From contig VJWN01000012.1 of NCBI GenBank assembly GCA_007644065.1, forward strand, positions 299,758 through 363,757: DNA of 64,000 nt. The letters are read 5' to 3'. The position numbers and the translations under genes were made by a program. Origin of the DNA: Margaritispora aquatica (lineage: Eukaryota; Ascomycota; Leotiomycetes; Helotiales; Discinellaceae). Each line of letters begins with the position of its first letter. Position 1 is the first letter of the stretch. Below are positions 1 to 10,000 of this stretch, piece by piece. The notes below the pieces were generated by a model. It was given only the letters and a program-made list of their open reading frames with translations, was not told where the DNA came from and did no database searches.

Positions 1-1840
1 AATCAAGCCCGTCAGCGCGGATGCAGGATGCTCCGGCGTGCGATGACACTCAAGCAGGTAGCGATACACATGCGTGGCAATGTTCTTGCGCTTCTGGGTG
101 ACGTGCGTAACGATATTGACGTCGAGGTGCGGCTTGTCGTCATTGCGGTGCGACATTGAGGAGCGGGAGATCTCGTTGAGCAGGTCGGAGAACCAGAGCA
201 GGTAGTTCTTGTCCTTGACGATCCAGTGGAAGTCAACGCGGCGGTACTTGGGACGTTCAAGCTCCTCTTCGCAGGCGGATGTCTTCTCGGTGAGGGTCGT
301 GGCGTCGGCTTCGTGGCGGTTTTCGCGTGCTTGGAGATCGGCGAGGATTCCGCTGAAAGGTGTGACGCCTATGCCGCTGCCAAGCACGATGGAGTGGTCG
401 AAATCGTAGAAGCGTTGGGCTGGAGCTCCGAAGGGTCCATCGATGCCGATGATGATGGGGTGGGATTGGCCTGCTTTACCTAGTTGGCGGAGCTTGGATG
501 TCCAGTCTCCGTCGGTTTTGATGTGTACTTGCAGCTCATTACCTATGCATGTGCTGATGGTGAATGGATGCCATTGCAACCTCGACAGAGCTGGCACTTG
601 GAGGAAGATGTACTGGCCCGCTTTATAGTTCCAATATCTGTGATTGGGCATTGTTGCAGTAATAGCAACAGTGTCGTCATCTAATATTTCCAACTTGGCT
701 TTGATGGCAATGAAGCCGTTAATTATCCTGAAAAGTCGTTCGATGGTGACTAGAATGGTGGGAATAGCTATCCAATACCCCATCATGTAAAATTGGAGGA
801 TTTGCCTCGTTCCATGAGCGAAGAGAAGGCCGATGATGGGAAACATGAGTAAGTGACCAAGTTGGAAGACTTCGTAGCTCCATTTTCGCACAACTGGCAT
901 GCTCAAGATAGCCAGTAAGTAGAAAAGGCCGAGCATTGTAATACCGGACCAGCCAGGAAGAAGAGCAACATAGTCGCGGTATGCCATCGGAGCACCTAGT
1001 TGAAGAGTGACCTGCTGTTGCTGAGCCGCTCTGCTGCCATATAAAAACGATCTGACATTATGTTAAAAATGAAGCGAGAGTGATTAATACATCAACGCAT
1101 ACCCAGTCAAGTGTCCAATGGCATGAGTTGTCGCAAAGAACAGGGCCACGATTGAAATCTTGATGTGAAAGCTTTGAGAGAGATCCCAATTGATGAATCT
1201 GGAGAGGTAGTAGGACTTTCTTGCATATGTCGACAAATACCTCGACATGGACAATATCAAGAAGAAGAATGTTGGGTACAGAACACCAGCAGATGTTTTT
1301 GCCAGCACAACACCCCACCCGAGAGCCTAAAAACCTTAGAAGCAGAAACAGTTTTGAAACCATTGAACTTACAGCGGTGTATGGCCCAGTGACATATTTC
1401 ACCAGCTGCCATGTCCCCATCCCAATCATTAGACCAACCACTAAAGCAATGAACAAAACCTCCGGTCCCTGAACACTCCAGAAAGCACGTATCTTTCTTC
1501 CCATAGACATCCTTTTCATATAATCATCATGTTCCTGATCCGCTTTCTTCTCAGGATTCATGGACGGCACCTTCCATGACTTGACAATCTCTACAAACTC
1601 AGCACGAGGGATTCGATTCTTGTCCGTTCCCATCATGGATCTCAAGAAGTGATGTCGCTGGCCATCTTCTCGGTCCTTGTGGTGAAGGTTGTGAGGTTTG
1701 GGTGTGGGAGCAATCTCATGGTGTACTTCGTCAAGTTTTTTCTCAACTTCATCGTAGGCAATGACTCCATCATCATTTCTATCCAATTCATTCAGGAAAT
1801 CCTCGATTTCTTTGTCAGAAAGATACTGCTCATTAGACAT
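1..1840 (-). CDS. noxC: NADPH oxidase, EF-hand (NoxC) type, 3' end cut by window
   Basis: Membrane flavocytochrome that would move electrons from NADPH through FAD and two hemes to O2, giving superoxide. Proposed exons are 1840-1373, 1326-1103 and 1051 to the window edge. The N terminus has a canonical EF-hand loop (DRNDDGVIAYDE, about residues 21-32) and a second, degenerate one, which points to the NoxC class rather than NoxA or NoxB. Transmembrane segments follow. The heme histidines lie in THAIGHLTG and in the GHLLMFPIIGLLFAHG segment. Further on come the FAD motif HPFTIS and the NADPH motif GSGIGVTPF, then HWIVKDKNYLLWF, typical of the NOX C-terminal lobe. The second intron is read as 51 nt starting GTATGC; a 39-nt alternative starting GTATTA is also in frame. 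The C-terminal end lies outside the window. The family assignment is firm; the NoxC symbol rests on the EF-hand. Confidence 0.9.
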
Positions 1841-2519
1841 TTTGTAAACCTAGAGAATAGGAAGTAGATATGGCCGACACATGCTTTGGAGAGGGATTCT
1901 CTAGTTTTGTTCACGCTTGGTTGGAATAGCCTCAAAAATCAAACCATGGTTGTCGACGTAGGCCCAGTCGATCTCAAGATGGCCAGTCTTGATGGCTAAG
2001 TGCCTGTCAGCTTGACCTATCAATCTCTCAGTTGATGGCCCTAAAGCCGCATTATCAGCATTGGCGTCTGTTGGTGACTTGGCTTTGGCAAACTTAAGCT
2101 TTAGACTCAACGCCAAGCGGGTCATTTCCAACGCCTCAAAACGTCACTTAAAGAACCTCAATAACTCGCCAAGAAATAAAAATATCCCGCACAGAATGAA
2201 AAGGTTGTTCCAGAACCACAGGCAAGAGGAGAGAAGAGAAAAAGATCGAGGCACGCCGTCGCCAAGCTTGCCTTGGTCAACTCACTTGAGAAACCAAGAC
2301 GCCTTGGGACTTCTACCAAGAATGACTAAGAACCACACACCGCCATAGATGGAAACAAGGAAGAACAAATTGTGTTTTTGGCAGTTTTTTGGATTTCTAT
2401 TTTGGTTCAGCCCCTTTGATGCCATGTATTTGAATACATCTTGCTACCAGCCAGCAAGAGTCCACAAAGCCCGCAAAGTCGCCATGCCCAATCCCGCGAA
2501 TCATCAACCAGTAACTCCT
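1841..2519. other. Intergenic: NOX promoter side and RACK1 3' flank
   Basis: The stretch holds the upstream region of the NADPH oxidase gene and the 3' flank of RACK1. A 76-codon reading frame (2131-1901, minus strand) lies just upstream of the oxidase start. I could not match it to anything, and it may be an upstream ORF or chance. No RNA gene was seen. Confidence 0.5.
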
Positions 2520-3753
2520 TTATGCTCTCGACATAACACCCCAAGCACGGATGATGTTATCGGTGTAACCAGCGAACAAGGTCTGTCCATCTCCACTCCA
2601 TGCCAAGCTGACACACTCTGGCTCTCTGCTCTTCTTTCCGACGGCCTGGAACTCTGGCTTCAACTCATCAACCTTGCTCTTCTTCTCCAAGTCGAAGATG
2701 ATGATGCTGCTGGAAGTGGCAGCGCACAACCAGTATCGGTTAGGGGAGAAGACGAGAGCGTGGATCTCATCACCAGCGTTCAAGGAGTAAAGGTGCTTCG
2801 ACTCGTTCAAATCCCAGAGCATGGTGGTTCCATCCTTTCCACCTGAGGCGCAAAGAGATCCATCAGGGGAGATAGTAACGGTGTTGATGTAGCCAGTGTG
2901 TCCAATGTGGTCGGTCTGCAGACGGCAAGAAGAAAGCTCCCAAACCTACGGATCTCAGATTAGCAGAATCCCTCGATCAAGTTGTGCCTTCAATTTGAGA
3001 TCTACGAGGTTTTGAATCAGGGCATTGGTGAAGGGTTGTCTCATGGCCTGGTCTCCCAGGCTCTGAAGTAGCAAATACTTTATAGTTGCGTAACATCATA
3101 TGAAACCTCGCAGATCTCAATTGAAAACAAAAGAGAATTTCTCACCTTAACCAACTTGTCCCATCCAGAGCTGACGATGACTGGGTTCTGTGGGTTAGGG
3201 CTGAACCTAACGCAAGAAACCCAATCGGCGTGTCCCTTCTCGGTGATAGTGAACTTGCAGTCACCAAGAGTGTTCCATAGCTTGATGGTGCGGTCGCGGG
3301 ATCCAGAAACGATCTGTCTGTTGTCGGCGGAGAAAGAAACGGAGAGAACGTCGTTGGTGTGTCCAACAAAGCGTCTGGTGGTGGTGCCAGTGGAAAGCTC
3401 CCAAAGGCGGAGAGTCTTGTCCCAGGAAGCAGAGAGAGCGTAAGCTCCGTCAGAGGAGATGACCTGTATTTATATTCTCAGCACCCATGCCACAAAACTT
3501 CTGCCAATTTGCCAACTGAACCACTGCAATTTCGGGGATAACGTACGCAGTCGGAAACGATGTGCGAGTGACCTTGAAGGGATCGCTTTGGGTAACCGTA
3601 GGAGCTCTCGTCGCGGGTCAAGTTCCAGATGATGAGATTCTTGTCGCGCGATCCGGACAGAAGCATGTTTGGGTTTTCGAGAGAGGTTGCGAGGGACGTA
3701 ACCCATCCGCTGTGGCCCTCAAGGGTACCTTTCAGGATCAATGTCTCCGACAT
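2520..3753 (-). CDS. cpc2: RACK1/Gbeta-like ribosomal scaffold protein (CPC2/Asc1 family)
   Basis: Seven-bladed WD40 propeller bound to the head of the 40S ribosomal subunit, with roles in translation control and signalling. Exons are 3753-3547, 3463-3146 and 2945-2520. They join to 951 nt, or 316 residues, the normal RACK1 length. Residues 1-10 ([10 protein letters not shown]) and the repeated GH...WD units (for example [56 protein letters not shown]) identify it without doubt. The last blade ends [13 protein letters not shown]. Both introns have standard signals (GTACGT and GTGAGA, ending CAG and TAG). The second intron, at 200 nt, is long for this window because it carries a snoRNA, listed separately. 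Yeast ASC1 has the same host-guest arrangement. The gene is likely highly expressed and tied to ribosomal-protein regulation. Confidence 0.97.
3006..3109 (-). ncRNA. snR24: C/D-box snoRNA U24 (snR24) inside RACK1 intron 2
   Basis: On the minus strand the intron contains a C box ATGATGT (3099-3093), then the guide TATTTGCTACTTCAGA (3077-3062), an internal C'-like ATGAGA, a second guide beginning CACCAA, and a D box CTGA (3020-3017). The ends pair as a terminal stem, GAGGTTT with AAACCTC. The first guide strongly resembles yeast snR24 and vertebrate U24, which direct 2'-O-methylation of neighbouring sites in large-subunit rRNA. In yeast, snR24 also sits in an intron of the RACK1 orthologue. The snoRNA would be released from the spliced intron. 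Boxes, guide and stem are seen directly; the identity comes from remembered family sequence and host gene. Confidence 0.9.
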
Positions 3754-5303
3754 GTTTGGTACCTGGAAATGCGCAGAAACGTCAGTTATGGGGTTGAATT
3801 GAGTAATTATTGGGGGTTGATGTACCTTTCTTGATCTTAAGAAAAAGTATTGGACAAACTGCAGAAACCGATTTCGAGATATTCCTTTGGGTTTGTGGGC
3901 TGGGGCAAGCGAAATGGCTAGCCGCGCCTGCTGCTGTAGTGGGGCTGGTCTCTATTGGGATTAGTGGACTTTGTGGTCACTGGAACGGCTGATGGTGATT
4001 GTCATGTGACTCTACCTCTCTTGGGATGTAAGGTACCTCCTACCTTAGATAGTTGAAATTGGGAATAAGGCAGCTAGATATATAGGATAGTTAGGTATAG
4101 GCCACTGAGGCTGGCGGAAACAATTACTGTCTCTGGCATGCCTAGGAAACCTATGGGGTTTATAACATGTCAGGTCATCCACAGTTTTTAAGGCGTGAAT
4201 TTTGACAATTGTTGCTATTCTTGTAAACTTAGAAGATTTTGGGTGGTTTACTTCTCTTTAACTTTGCCATGTAACATGAGCAGTCTCTAACGTTACAAGA
4301 TACTTAGTAGTTGCGCTAGCATCCCACTGCTGCAAGGAATAGATATTAGAGATAACCCTGTGCATTGGATTTATAAAGGCTTTGCTACCAAGCTAATCAG
4401 AGACACACCTCAATATTCTGTATTCATTTTGCATCTTGATTGTTTACTTGTTCAAGACATCAAAGCTCGCCATACAGTGCCATCTGCCTCAATAACTCTT
4501 CGAAGCACCCTCAGTCCGACCAGACTGCAGAGTAGCAATGCCGGAGCAGCCAAGCAGCAAGATTGATCAATAATAAAGGACCGTGGGATTTTTCCGTCGT
4601 TTTCCCTAAGAGAGCTATACAGATGTTGAGGAGCGTAGAGCTTTCTCCGACCCTATTGTCAAACCACATCATCACCCGCTATGTGACAAATCGTTCGCAC
4701 GTGTAATGACCAAACTGACGAGAACGGGAGAGGCAGAAAGTAAATCGAATAGAAAACGACAGCCTATGCTGATATTATTTGCAGGAGCATTTGAAGAGTA
4801 GTCTTATCTTGTGTCCAAAACCAGCAGTTCTCATCTCTCACTTACTGAACATGGCGATGAAACATTCCCATGTACTGTACTTCTCGCTTCAACTGGTATT
4901 CATCTACTCATGGTGAGCAGATCAACCATCAGCATATCGTCCAAGACCAATTGTAACGACCATCGCCCCTACCATACTCACTTGAGTCATACACTGTGAG
5001 CTATATTCATTGTGAGGGATGAACACCATGCATAAGTACCCAACCCAGGAATCAAGTAGCCTGTGAACATATCCGTAGATGAAGACTTGCGGGATCACTT
5101 TTCTCAAGACCTCCTCGAGCAAACCTAATCAAGCAACACAGCCACTTGTACCCATATCGAAAATCAAGAATTGTCCATTGTCAACGCTCCGGAGTTCGTA
5201 GTGTACAGCTTGACCTCCTTCCGACCCCTATCTTCCCATTCTAAACATCCAGCAATTTCCTCCAACCCTGTCCCACTTTCTTGACTATCAACCTTCCATC
5301 CCT
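3754..5303. other. Intergenic: RACK1 upstream region and COX9 3' flank
   Basis: About 1.5 kb with no supported gene. The part near 3754-4050 is the expected promoter and leader of RACK1. The reading frames here are short, start at arbitrary points and show no recognisable domain. I saw no tRNA, 5S rRNA or repeat. Confidence 0.5.
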
Positions 5304-5753
5304 TTATGCTGATGCGTTTGCGGCTCTCTGGTCTTCCAATCTCGAGTAGAAAGCATCGCGCTTGGCGACAGCTGGGACGTGGTATCCGTACCTATTGAGT
5401 GTAAGCATGGGTAAATATAAGGGATCCATTGTGTCCAGGCCTACCAGAAGAGATATCCAGCAGAGGTTCCGAGTCCTATTCCGATACAATCAGTCCGAAT
5501 TCGTTGCTCCAGTCCGTTCACTTCCGTTGTCCAGCACTCTTCGTACATCCAGTCCTCACAGCTTCCTTCGATTGTAGAATCACATACCAAAAGCGACACT
5601 GAGGTCAATGACAAGGCCCCGACGGAGCATCTAGAGTAAAAGATCAGTCCATTGTCCAGTCCAGTGTCCATAGCTCCCATTTCATGATCAACCCATTCAA
5701 TTCCCACAGAAAAGTCCAAGATAACTTACTCCGGTAATTGGTTTGATAGGCAT
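5304..5753 (-). CDS. COX9: Cytochrome c oxidase subunit COX9/VIIa, four short exons
   Basis: Small single-span subunit of mitochondrial complex IV. It is hidden from simple ORF searches because the first three exons are only 24, 43 and 31 nt (5753-5730, 5630-5588, 5485-5455), followed by 5391-5304. Together they give 186 nt and 61 residues, close to the 59 of yeast Cox9. The start MPIKPITGMLRRGLVIDLSV parallels the yeast N terminus (MTIAPITGTIKRRVIMD), and a hydrophobic span VAFGLGTSAGYLFWYGYH precedes the charged tail. Introns begin GTAAGT, GTATGT and GTAGGC and end TAG. The gene shares a promoter interval of about 320 bp with TAF8, transcribed the other way. The assignment rests on the N-terminal motif, the length and the topology. 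Confidence 0.9.
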
Positions 5754-6070
5754 TGTGTATGATTTATGAACTCTGGAAGGAAGCTCTCAATTGTGGTTTC
5801 TTGATCTTTACCAACGAAGAGATGAGGTTAGAAATCGCATGACAACCTCAGGCGCCCCACTTTAGTTCGCACGTGACAATGCCAAAGGCTGACAGCCGCG
5901 ACCCGACTTCGAACCGCGAAATTTGGCATTGGGGGCAAGGCAATGCGCCGAATGCGACCTATTGTTCACTTTTCTAATAGGTGAATTCAGGATTTCGGGA
6001 CTACTTATGGCCAGTCTACGGCACCATATCTTACAACAAATCTCCTGATCTCGACTTCTCTCCTGCGTCC
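5754..6070. promoter_or_regulatory. Shared divergent promoter of COX9 and TAF8
   Basis: The 317 bp between the two start codons must hold both promoters and leaders. I saw no obvious TATA box. A GC-rich patch lies near 5880-5960. No specific binding site is claimed. Confidence 0.5.
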
Positions 6071-7080
6071 ATGGCGCCAATGTCTACGCCGATGAAGCGA
6101 TCTACCCCCTCTGACTCTGAGGAGGGCAGTCCAAAGGAAGAACATGTTAGCAAGAGGAGGCGTATTGAGAATGATCTCCCTGTTACACCACCACCGGAGA
6201 GCATTGTAGAGGAAAGGCAGGAGAGAGTCAAGACGTTCGAGGATGATCCGAGGCAGTTGTTGGAACGTTCAATTGTCCTGGCATTGGAACATGTTGGATT
6301 TGAAGGAGCGCAAAGATATGCCTTAGAGTCATTCTGTTCAGCAGTTGATTCATGTTAGTTTTAAGGCGTGTGATTGCATCTTTATTCTAACAAGAAGCAG
6401 ATGCGACTCGATTCCTTTCAAAGGTCACATCCTCGATGCTAGATTCTCGACGAGCACAGCCTACTCCTTTGGACTTCGAATTCGCTCTCACACAATTCGG
6501 TATCAATACTGGCGGCATAGAACCTCACTTAACTCCACCAGTAGATGATCCAGCAATATGGGTATCCAAAACGCAGATTCGACTCGAGGCATTACCTCCA
6601 GAAGACCTTACTGTTAACGACATCACGAAATTGATTGGCAATGACCTCAGTGGGGAGCCCGACAAGATACATATGCCACATATACCCAAACGATTTCCCT
6701 CATTTCCAAGCAAACATACATACAAGTGGACAGAGAAGGAATCAGCGAGAGAAACAGATCCTCGTAAGATTCGAGAAGAGGCTGCGAAGGCTGCAAGGCA
6801 GGGCGAGGACGCATTGAGACGATTGACAAAAGTGGGCAAAGCTGGACAGGAGAAAGACATTAAGAATGCAGCAAGCAAAGATTCCAAGACTAAACAGAGG
6901 CATAATATGTGGGAAAAAACGATGAAGGATTTATTGATGGGGAAACGCAGCGCGGTGGTACTCGAGGAAGCAGATCGAAGCATGATTGTCAATGCAGACA
7001 GATCATACTGCAGGAAAGGGCAACCAGCGAAGCGGAAACCGCCTGCAGCAGATATCTTGCTTCCTGGCACGAAGACTTGA
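6071..7080 (+). CDS. TAF8: TFIID subunit 8 (TAF8)
   Basis: Subunit of general transcription factor TFIID that pairs with TAF10 through a histone fold. Exons are 6071-6353 and 6401-7080, joined by a 47-nt intron (GTTAGT to CAG). They give 963 nt and 320 residues. The N terminus is acidic and basic with a KRRR cluster that could be a nuclear signal. Residues about 60-130 form the histone-fold (bromo-TP) region, with LLERSIVLALEHVGFEGAQ and TPLDFEFALTQFGI. Residues about 185-225 match the TAF8 C-terminal motif, HIPKRFPSFPSKHTYKWT followed by DPRKIREEAAKAARQGEDAL. The start at 6071 was preferred because it opens this conserved protein just after the promoter interval. TFB5, another initiation-factor subunit, is also in this window, but apparently only by chance. 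Confidence 0.92.
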
Positions 7081-7668
7081 AACACGAACATATTGAAGCA
7101 TTTGAATTAAGCATGGCGCTCGGGGGGTTCATTAGGATAGCATTATTTTCTGCATCCTGGAGGCACACTTATTGTGTACAAATAGCTAGATCTGCCAATG
7201 GGACAGATTTTGTATGACCAGCTAGATAAACTCGGACGTTGATTTCTGGGTAATAGGAATGCGAATTGCATGATTCCAATTGCCAATGTGCCAACTTGTG
7301 AGCAACATTGTCTCGTTGTGTGACTTTGCCTTGATGCCATGTTCACCTGAACTTGCCTGTCCTTACTACTTAGACATGGCAAATATACATGCTCCTCTTC
7401 GAGCATCTTCCACCACTGAAGTTTCCTTGAAATCCTCAATTTTGATAGTTGAGGACAATCATGCTTGCGTCATATCAAGCTCCTCAACTACTCAACTCTC
7501 CTTTCTCACACTCTTCTCCCAAGCCGTAGTTTCAACCATGAAAATGCCCTTGCTGTCTTTACATCTAAATTATCGAATTAGCCACATCCAAATCTCGTAG
7601 TACCACGTCGCTCATATAGTTCAAACCACCATATCTATGACGGAATATCCATCTCTTCTATTCTCATC
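7081..7668. other. Convergent 3' flanks of TAF8 and the Som1-like gene
   Basis: The stretch lies between two gene ends and contains no supported gene. Short frames on both strands lack recognisable domains and start signals. Pyrimidine-rich DNA near 7640-7730 belongs to the 3' part of the Som1-like gene. Confidence 0.45.
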
Positions 7669-8001
7669 TCAAATCACCATCCTCTCCATTCCCATCCCAT
7701 CCCATTCCACCCCCTCCTCAGCCACCCTCCTTACATCAAAATCACAAAACGGCCCTATCCCCTCTTATTACCATGAAAGTACATACCGTCTAAACAACCT
7801 TTCAACGGGCCAACACCTCGCGACGCCCTGGGTCCCCTTCCCGAGCTCACTCGCATCCACCCCACATCGATACTGCAGCATCTCGAGGAGCTCGCAGCCC
7901 TGAAGATCGCCATTCCAGCCTTTCCGATAGCCGCCTCGCGCGGTGGTGTGTGTTTCTTCCTGTAGATCGGAGGCGGGAAAGGTCGTTATTGGCGGTGCCA
8001 T
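7669..8001 (-). CDS. SOM1: Som1-like mitochondrial inner-membrane peptidase factor
   Basis: Som1 is a small cysteine-containing partner of the Imp1/Imp2 inner-membrane peptidase, which removes sorting signals in mitochondria. The reading frame starts MAPPITTFPAS, as fungal Som1 proteins do. It then has CELLEMLQYRCGV and RCWPVERLFRR, a cysteine pattern typical of the family (C...LLE..QY.C ... C.P..RLFR). Exon 1 is 8001-7787. A GTATGT splice site follows exactly where the conserved part ends, and the unspliced frame stops after a few codons. I propose exon 2 at 7729-7669, giving 91 residues and ending in a VEWDG segment, but the 3' splice site is weak. Divergent from the next gene. Identification is from memory of the family pattern; the C terminus is inferred. 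Confidence 0.62.
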
Positions 8002-8340
8002 TTTGATTGTTAGTGGGAAGAATGGGTGAGGGGGTGAGGATGTGGAAGATCTTGGAGGGTAGCTAGAATTGATAAGCTTATAACCTTTTATTTGGTGATT
8101 TGGAGGTTGTGAATTAGATATCAGGGTATATTGAAAGATGAGATGAGATGAGATGTAGCGAACGAGGACAAAGACAAATGAAAGGAGACGGGACCCACCT
8201 TATCCAACTGTTGTTCAAGCGAAGTCACCATATCAATTCGACTCATCGCACCTCGAACAACTCAACAACCATTCATTTATATACCTCCAACCAATATACC
8301 AAAGTAGCTTTATCTGAAAACTGTGAAAAGATCGCCTATA
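8002..8340. promoter_or_regulatory. Divergent promoter region, Som1-like and RecA/XRCC2-like genes
   Basis: The interval lies between two opposed start codons. It contains an AT-rich patch near 8075-8130, a GATGA repeat at 8136-8155 and a CAA-rich leader before 8341. No defined factor site is claimed. Confidence 0.4.
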
Positions 8341-9276
8341 ATGGCAACAACAACAGCAGCCCTACACACACCCATCCCTCTCCTCCCATCAGCAACAGAA
8401 GTCCTAGGACGACGACTGCTCCACGATCTCACAAGCACAGAAGAGAGTTTAGAATCCGTACCTACTCCCCTTATTTTGCTCTTCCTCCTACATTCTTGTT
8501 CGAACCATCAAACACAGCTAACAGTCTTAAAGCTCCTCCTGTCTCTCAGGCAAACTGCCCACCCCAATTCCTCAAAAACCAACATTCCTACACTCGACGT
8601 CCTCATACGCACCCACTCCAACAAACCCAGCAGCAACAACAGCAACAAAATTCTCATCTCCGGCCGCTCTTTACCGCTCATCTACCACCTCATCATATCC
8701 CTCGTCTCAGCGCCGTGTAATGGGACCGTAGTAGTGTTGGACCTTGATCGGAGGTTTTCGGTGTCACATCTCGCTTCTCCTCCTCGTTCTACCGAAGGAC
8801 TGAGTGAGAAAGGGGTGGACGGGCGAGTGAGGGAGCCGAAAGGACTAAGTAGAGACGACCTAGCACACGTTCACGTTTTCCGGCCCACGGCCTCGAACCT
8901 CGCTTCTACGCTCGCTTCGATAGAAGGATACATGTTGTCTCCATCGAACGGAAGTCGACACCGTGAATGGAAAGGGATATTCATCACTGGCTCTCTTCCC
9001 CCCTCCACATCTACCTCCAGCACCTCCTCGCTCACCTCTCTACTGAACACCACCGCCGGGGTCGGGGCAGGGAAGGAAGTGCTAATAGTGCAAACAGCCT
9101 GGCGGGGCTGGCTGCGCGTCGAAAAGGGAGAAGTTGGTACGTTTGCGGAGGGTATGGCTGTTGAGGAGGCGTGGGGTGAGAAAGAGGCGAGGCAGGAAGT
9201 TGTGGATGCGGCGGGGTGGAGGGCGTGGGATTTGAGTTTTGGTGGAGGTGGAGGAGGGGAGGTACGGTGGGATTAG
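8341..9276 (+). CDS. Uncharacterised protein, weak XRCC2/RecA-fold resemblance
   Basis: Single exon of 311 codons from the ATG at 8341; the frame is open further upstream, but only from non-ATG codons. The middle region reads like the ATPase core of a Rad51 paralogue: ILISGRSLPLIYHLI where a P-loop would be, then a hydrophobic strand with acidic end (GTVVVLDLDRRFSVSHL), then LAHVHVFRPTASNLASTLAS, a helix with IEGYML, and a strand WKGIFITGS. XRCC2 has the same order: P-loop, VLFIDTD strand, a 'short helix plus RP' step, and a final strand. The lysine of the Walker A motif is missing (SGRSLPL). Long serine/asparagine stretches near residues 75-100 and 210-235 are low complexity, and the tail is glycine-rich. 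If the fold is right, it would not bind ATP normally. I hold this only as a weak structural suggestion. Confidence 0.6.
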   Translation: MATTTAALHTPIPLLPSATEVLGRRLLHDLTSTEESLESVPTPLILLFLLHSCSNHQTQLTVLKLLLSLRQTAHPNSSKTNIPTLDVLIRTHSNKPSSNNSNKILISGRSLPLIYHLIISLVSAPCNGTVVVLDLDRRFSVSHLASPPRSTEGLSEKGVDGRVREPKGLSRDDLAHVHVFRPTASNLASTLASIEGYMLSPSNGSRHREWKGIFITGSLPPSTSTSSTSSLTSLLNTTAGVGAGKEVLIVQTAWRGWLRVEKGEVGTFAEGMAVEEAWGEKEARQEVVDAAGWRAWDLSFGGGGGGEVRWD

Positions 9277-10000
9277 GTGAAGGGAGGTGGAAGTGGGCAA
9301 CGATAGGGGTACCTCCACAGGGATTGAGGAGGTAGGATTGTGTGTGTGAATTAAGACCGTGTATACTTCACCTCTACCAACAACGAGCGGGAGGCCTTGC
9401 CGGACTGTGCTTTTACATGTGCTTAAACTTGTACATCACATATCAATTAGCTAGCTGTGTGTCTAGCTGTTTACGCTTGACGATTTACGAATATAACGAA
9501 AGTCACGAAAAGCCATGTAAATAGTAGGGAATACCGCATCAATCACATTACCTATCTCAGAACAATTAAGCATTGATCACTTCTCTCTTTGTCTCTGTGA
9601 AAACACAGACCACCGAATACGGACGGCACCATCTGTTAGTAGCTACCCAGACTCGAAATAACCATAGATACAGAATCCTCATGTATTCGGATTCTTCGGC
9701 TCACTTCACCTCATATCATGACTATATGGAAAAACTCAAACATGGCAAATGCGAGAGAGTGCATCATTTTGATTGAATCTGCCACCAGCTGCTACCTGCC
9801 TGCAGTGAATGAAGATCACTGTCACCATCATACCATGCATCCACGCCAAACCATGTCATCATCCACAGCTCTCAAGACAAAGTCTCCTCAAAGCATGCCC
9901 CAATCATTATGTCGTCCCCGATTCCGATTCCAATGGATAAGTCCTGTCCTTCCCTGTCTTCCAAAATGTCATCATTTACCCATTACTCCAAATCCAACCC
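9277..10000. other. Convergent 3' flanks, no gene seen
   Basis: About 720 bp between two gene ends. Short frames only. No RNA gene or repeat was recognised. Confidence 0.5.

Noticed and set aside
1901..2131. 76-codon minus-strand frame upstream of the NADPH oxidase
   Set aside because: No domain, no splice partner; could be an upstream ORF but equally chance.
5880..5960. Possible tRNA from a TTCGAAC-like B-box
   Set aside because: No matching A-box or cloverleaf could be folded; no tRNA or 5S rRNA was found anywhere in the window.
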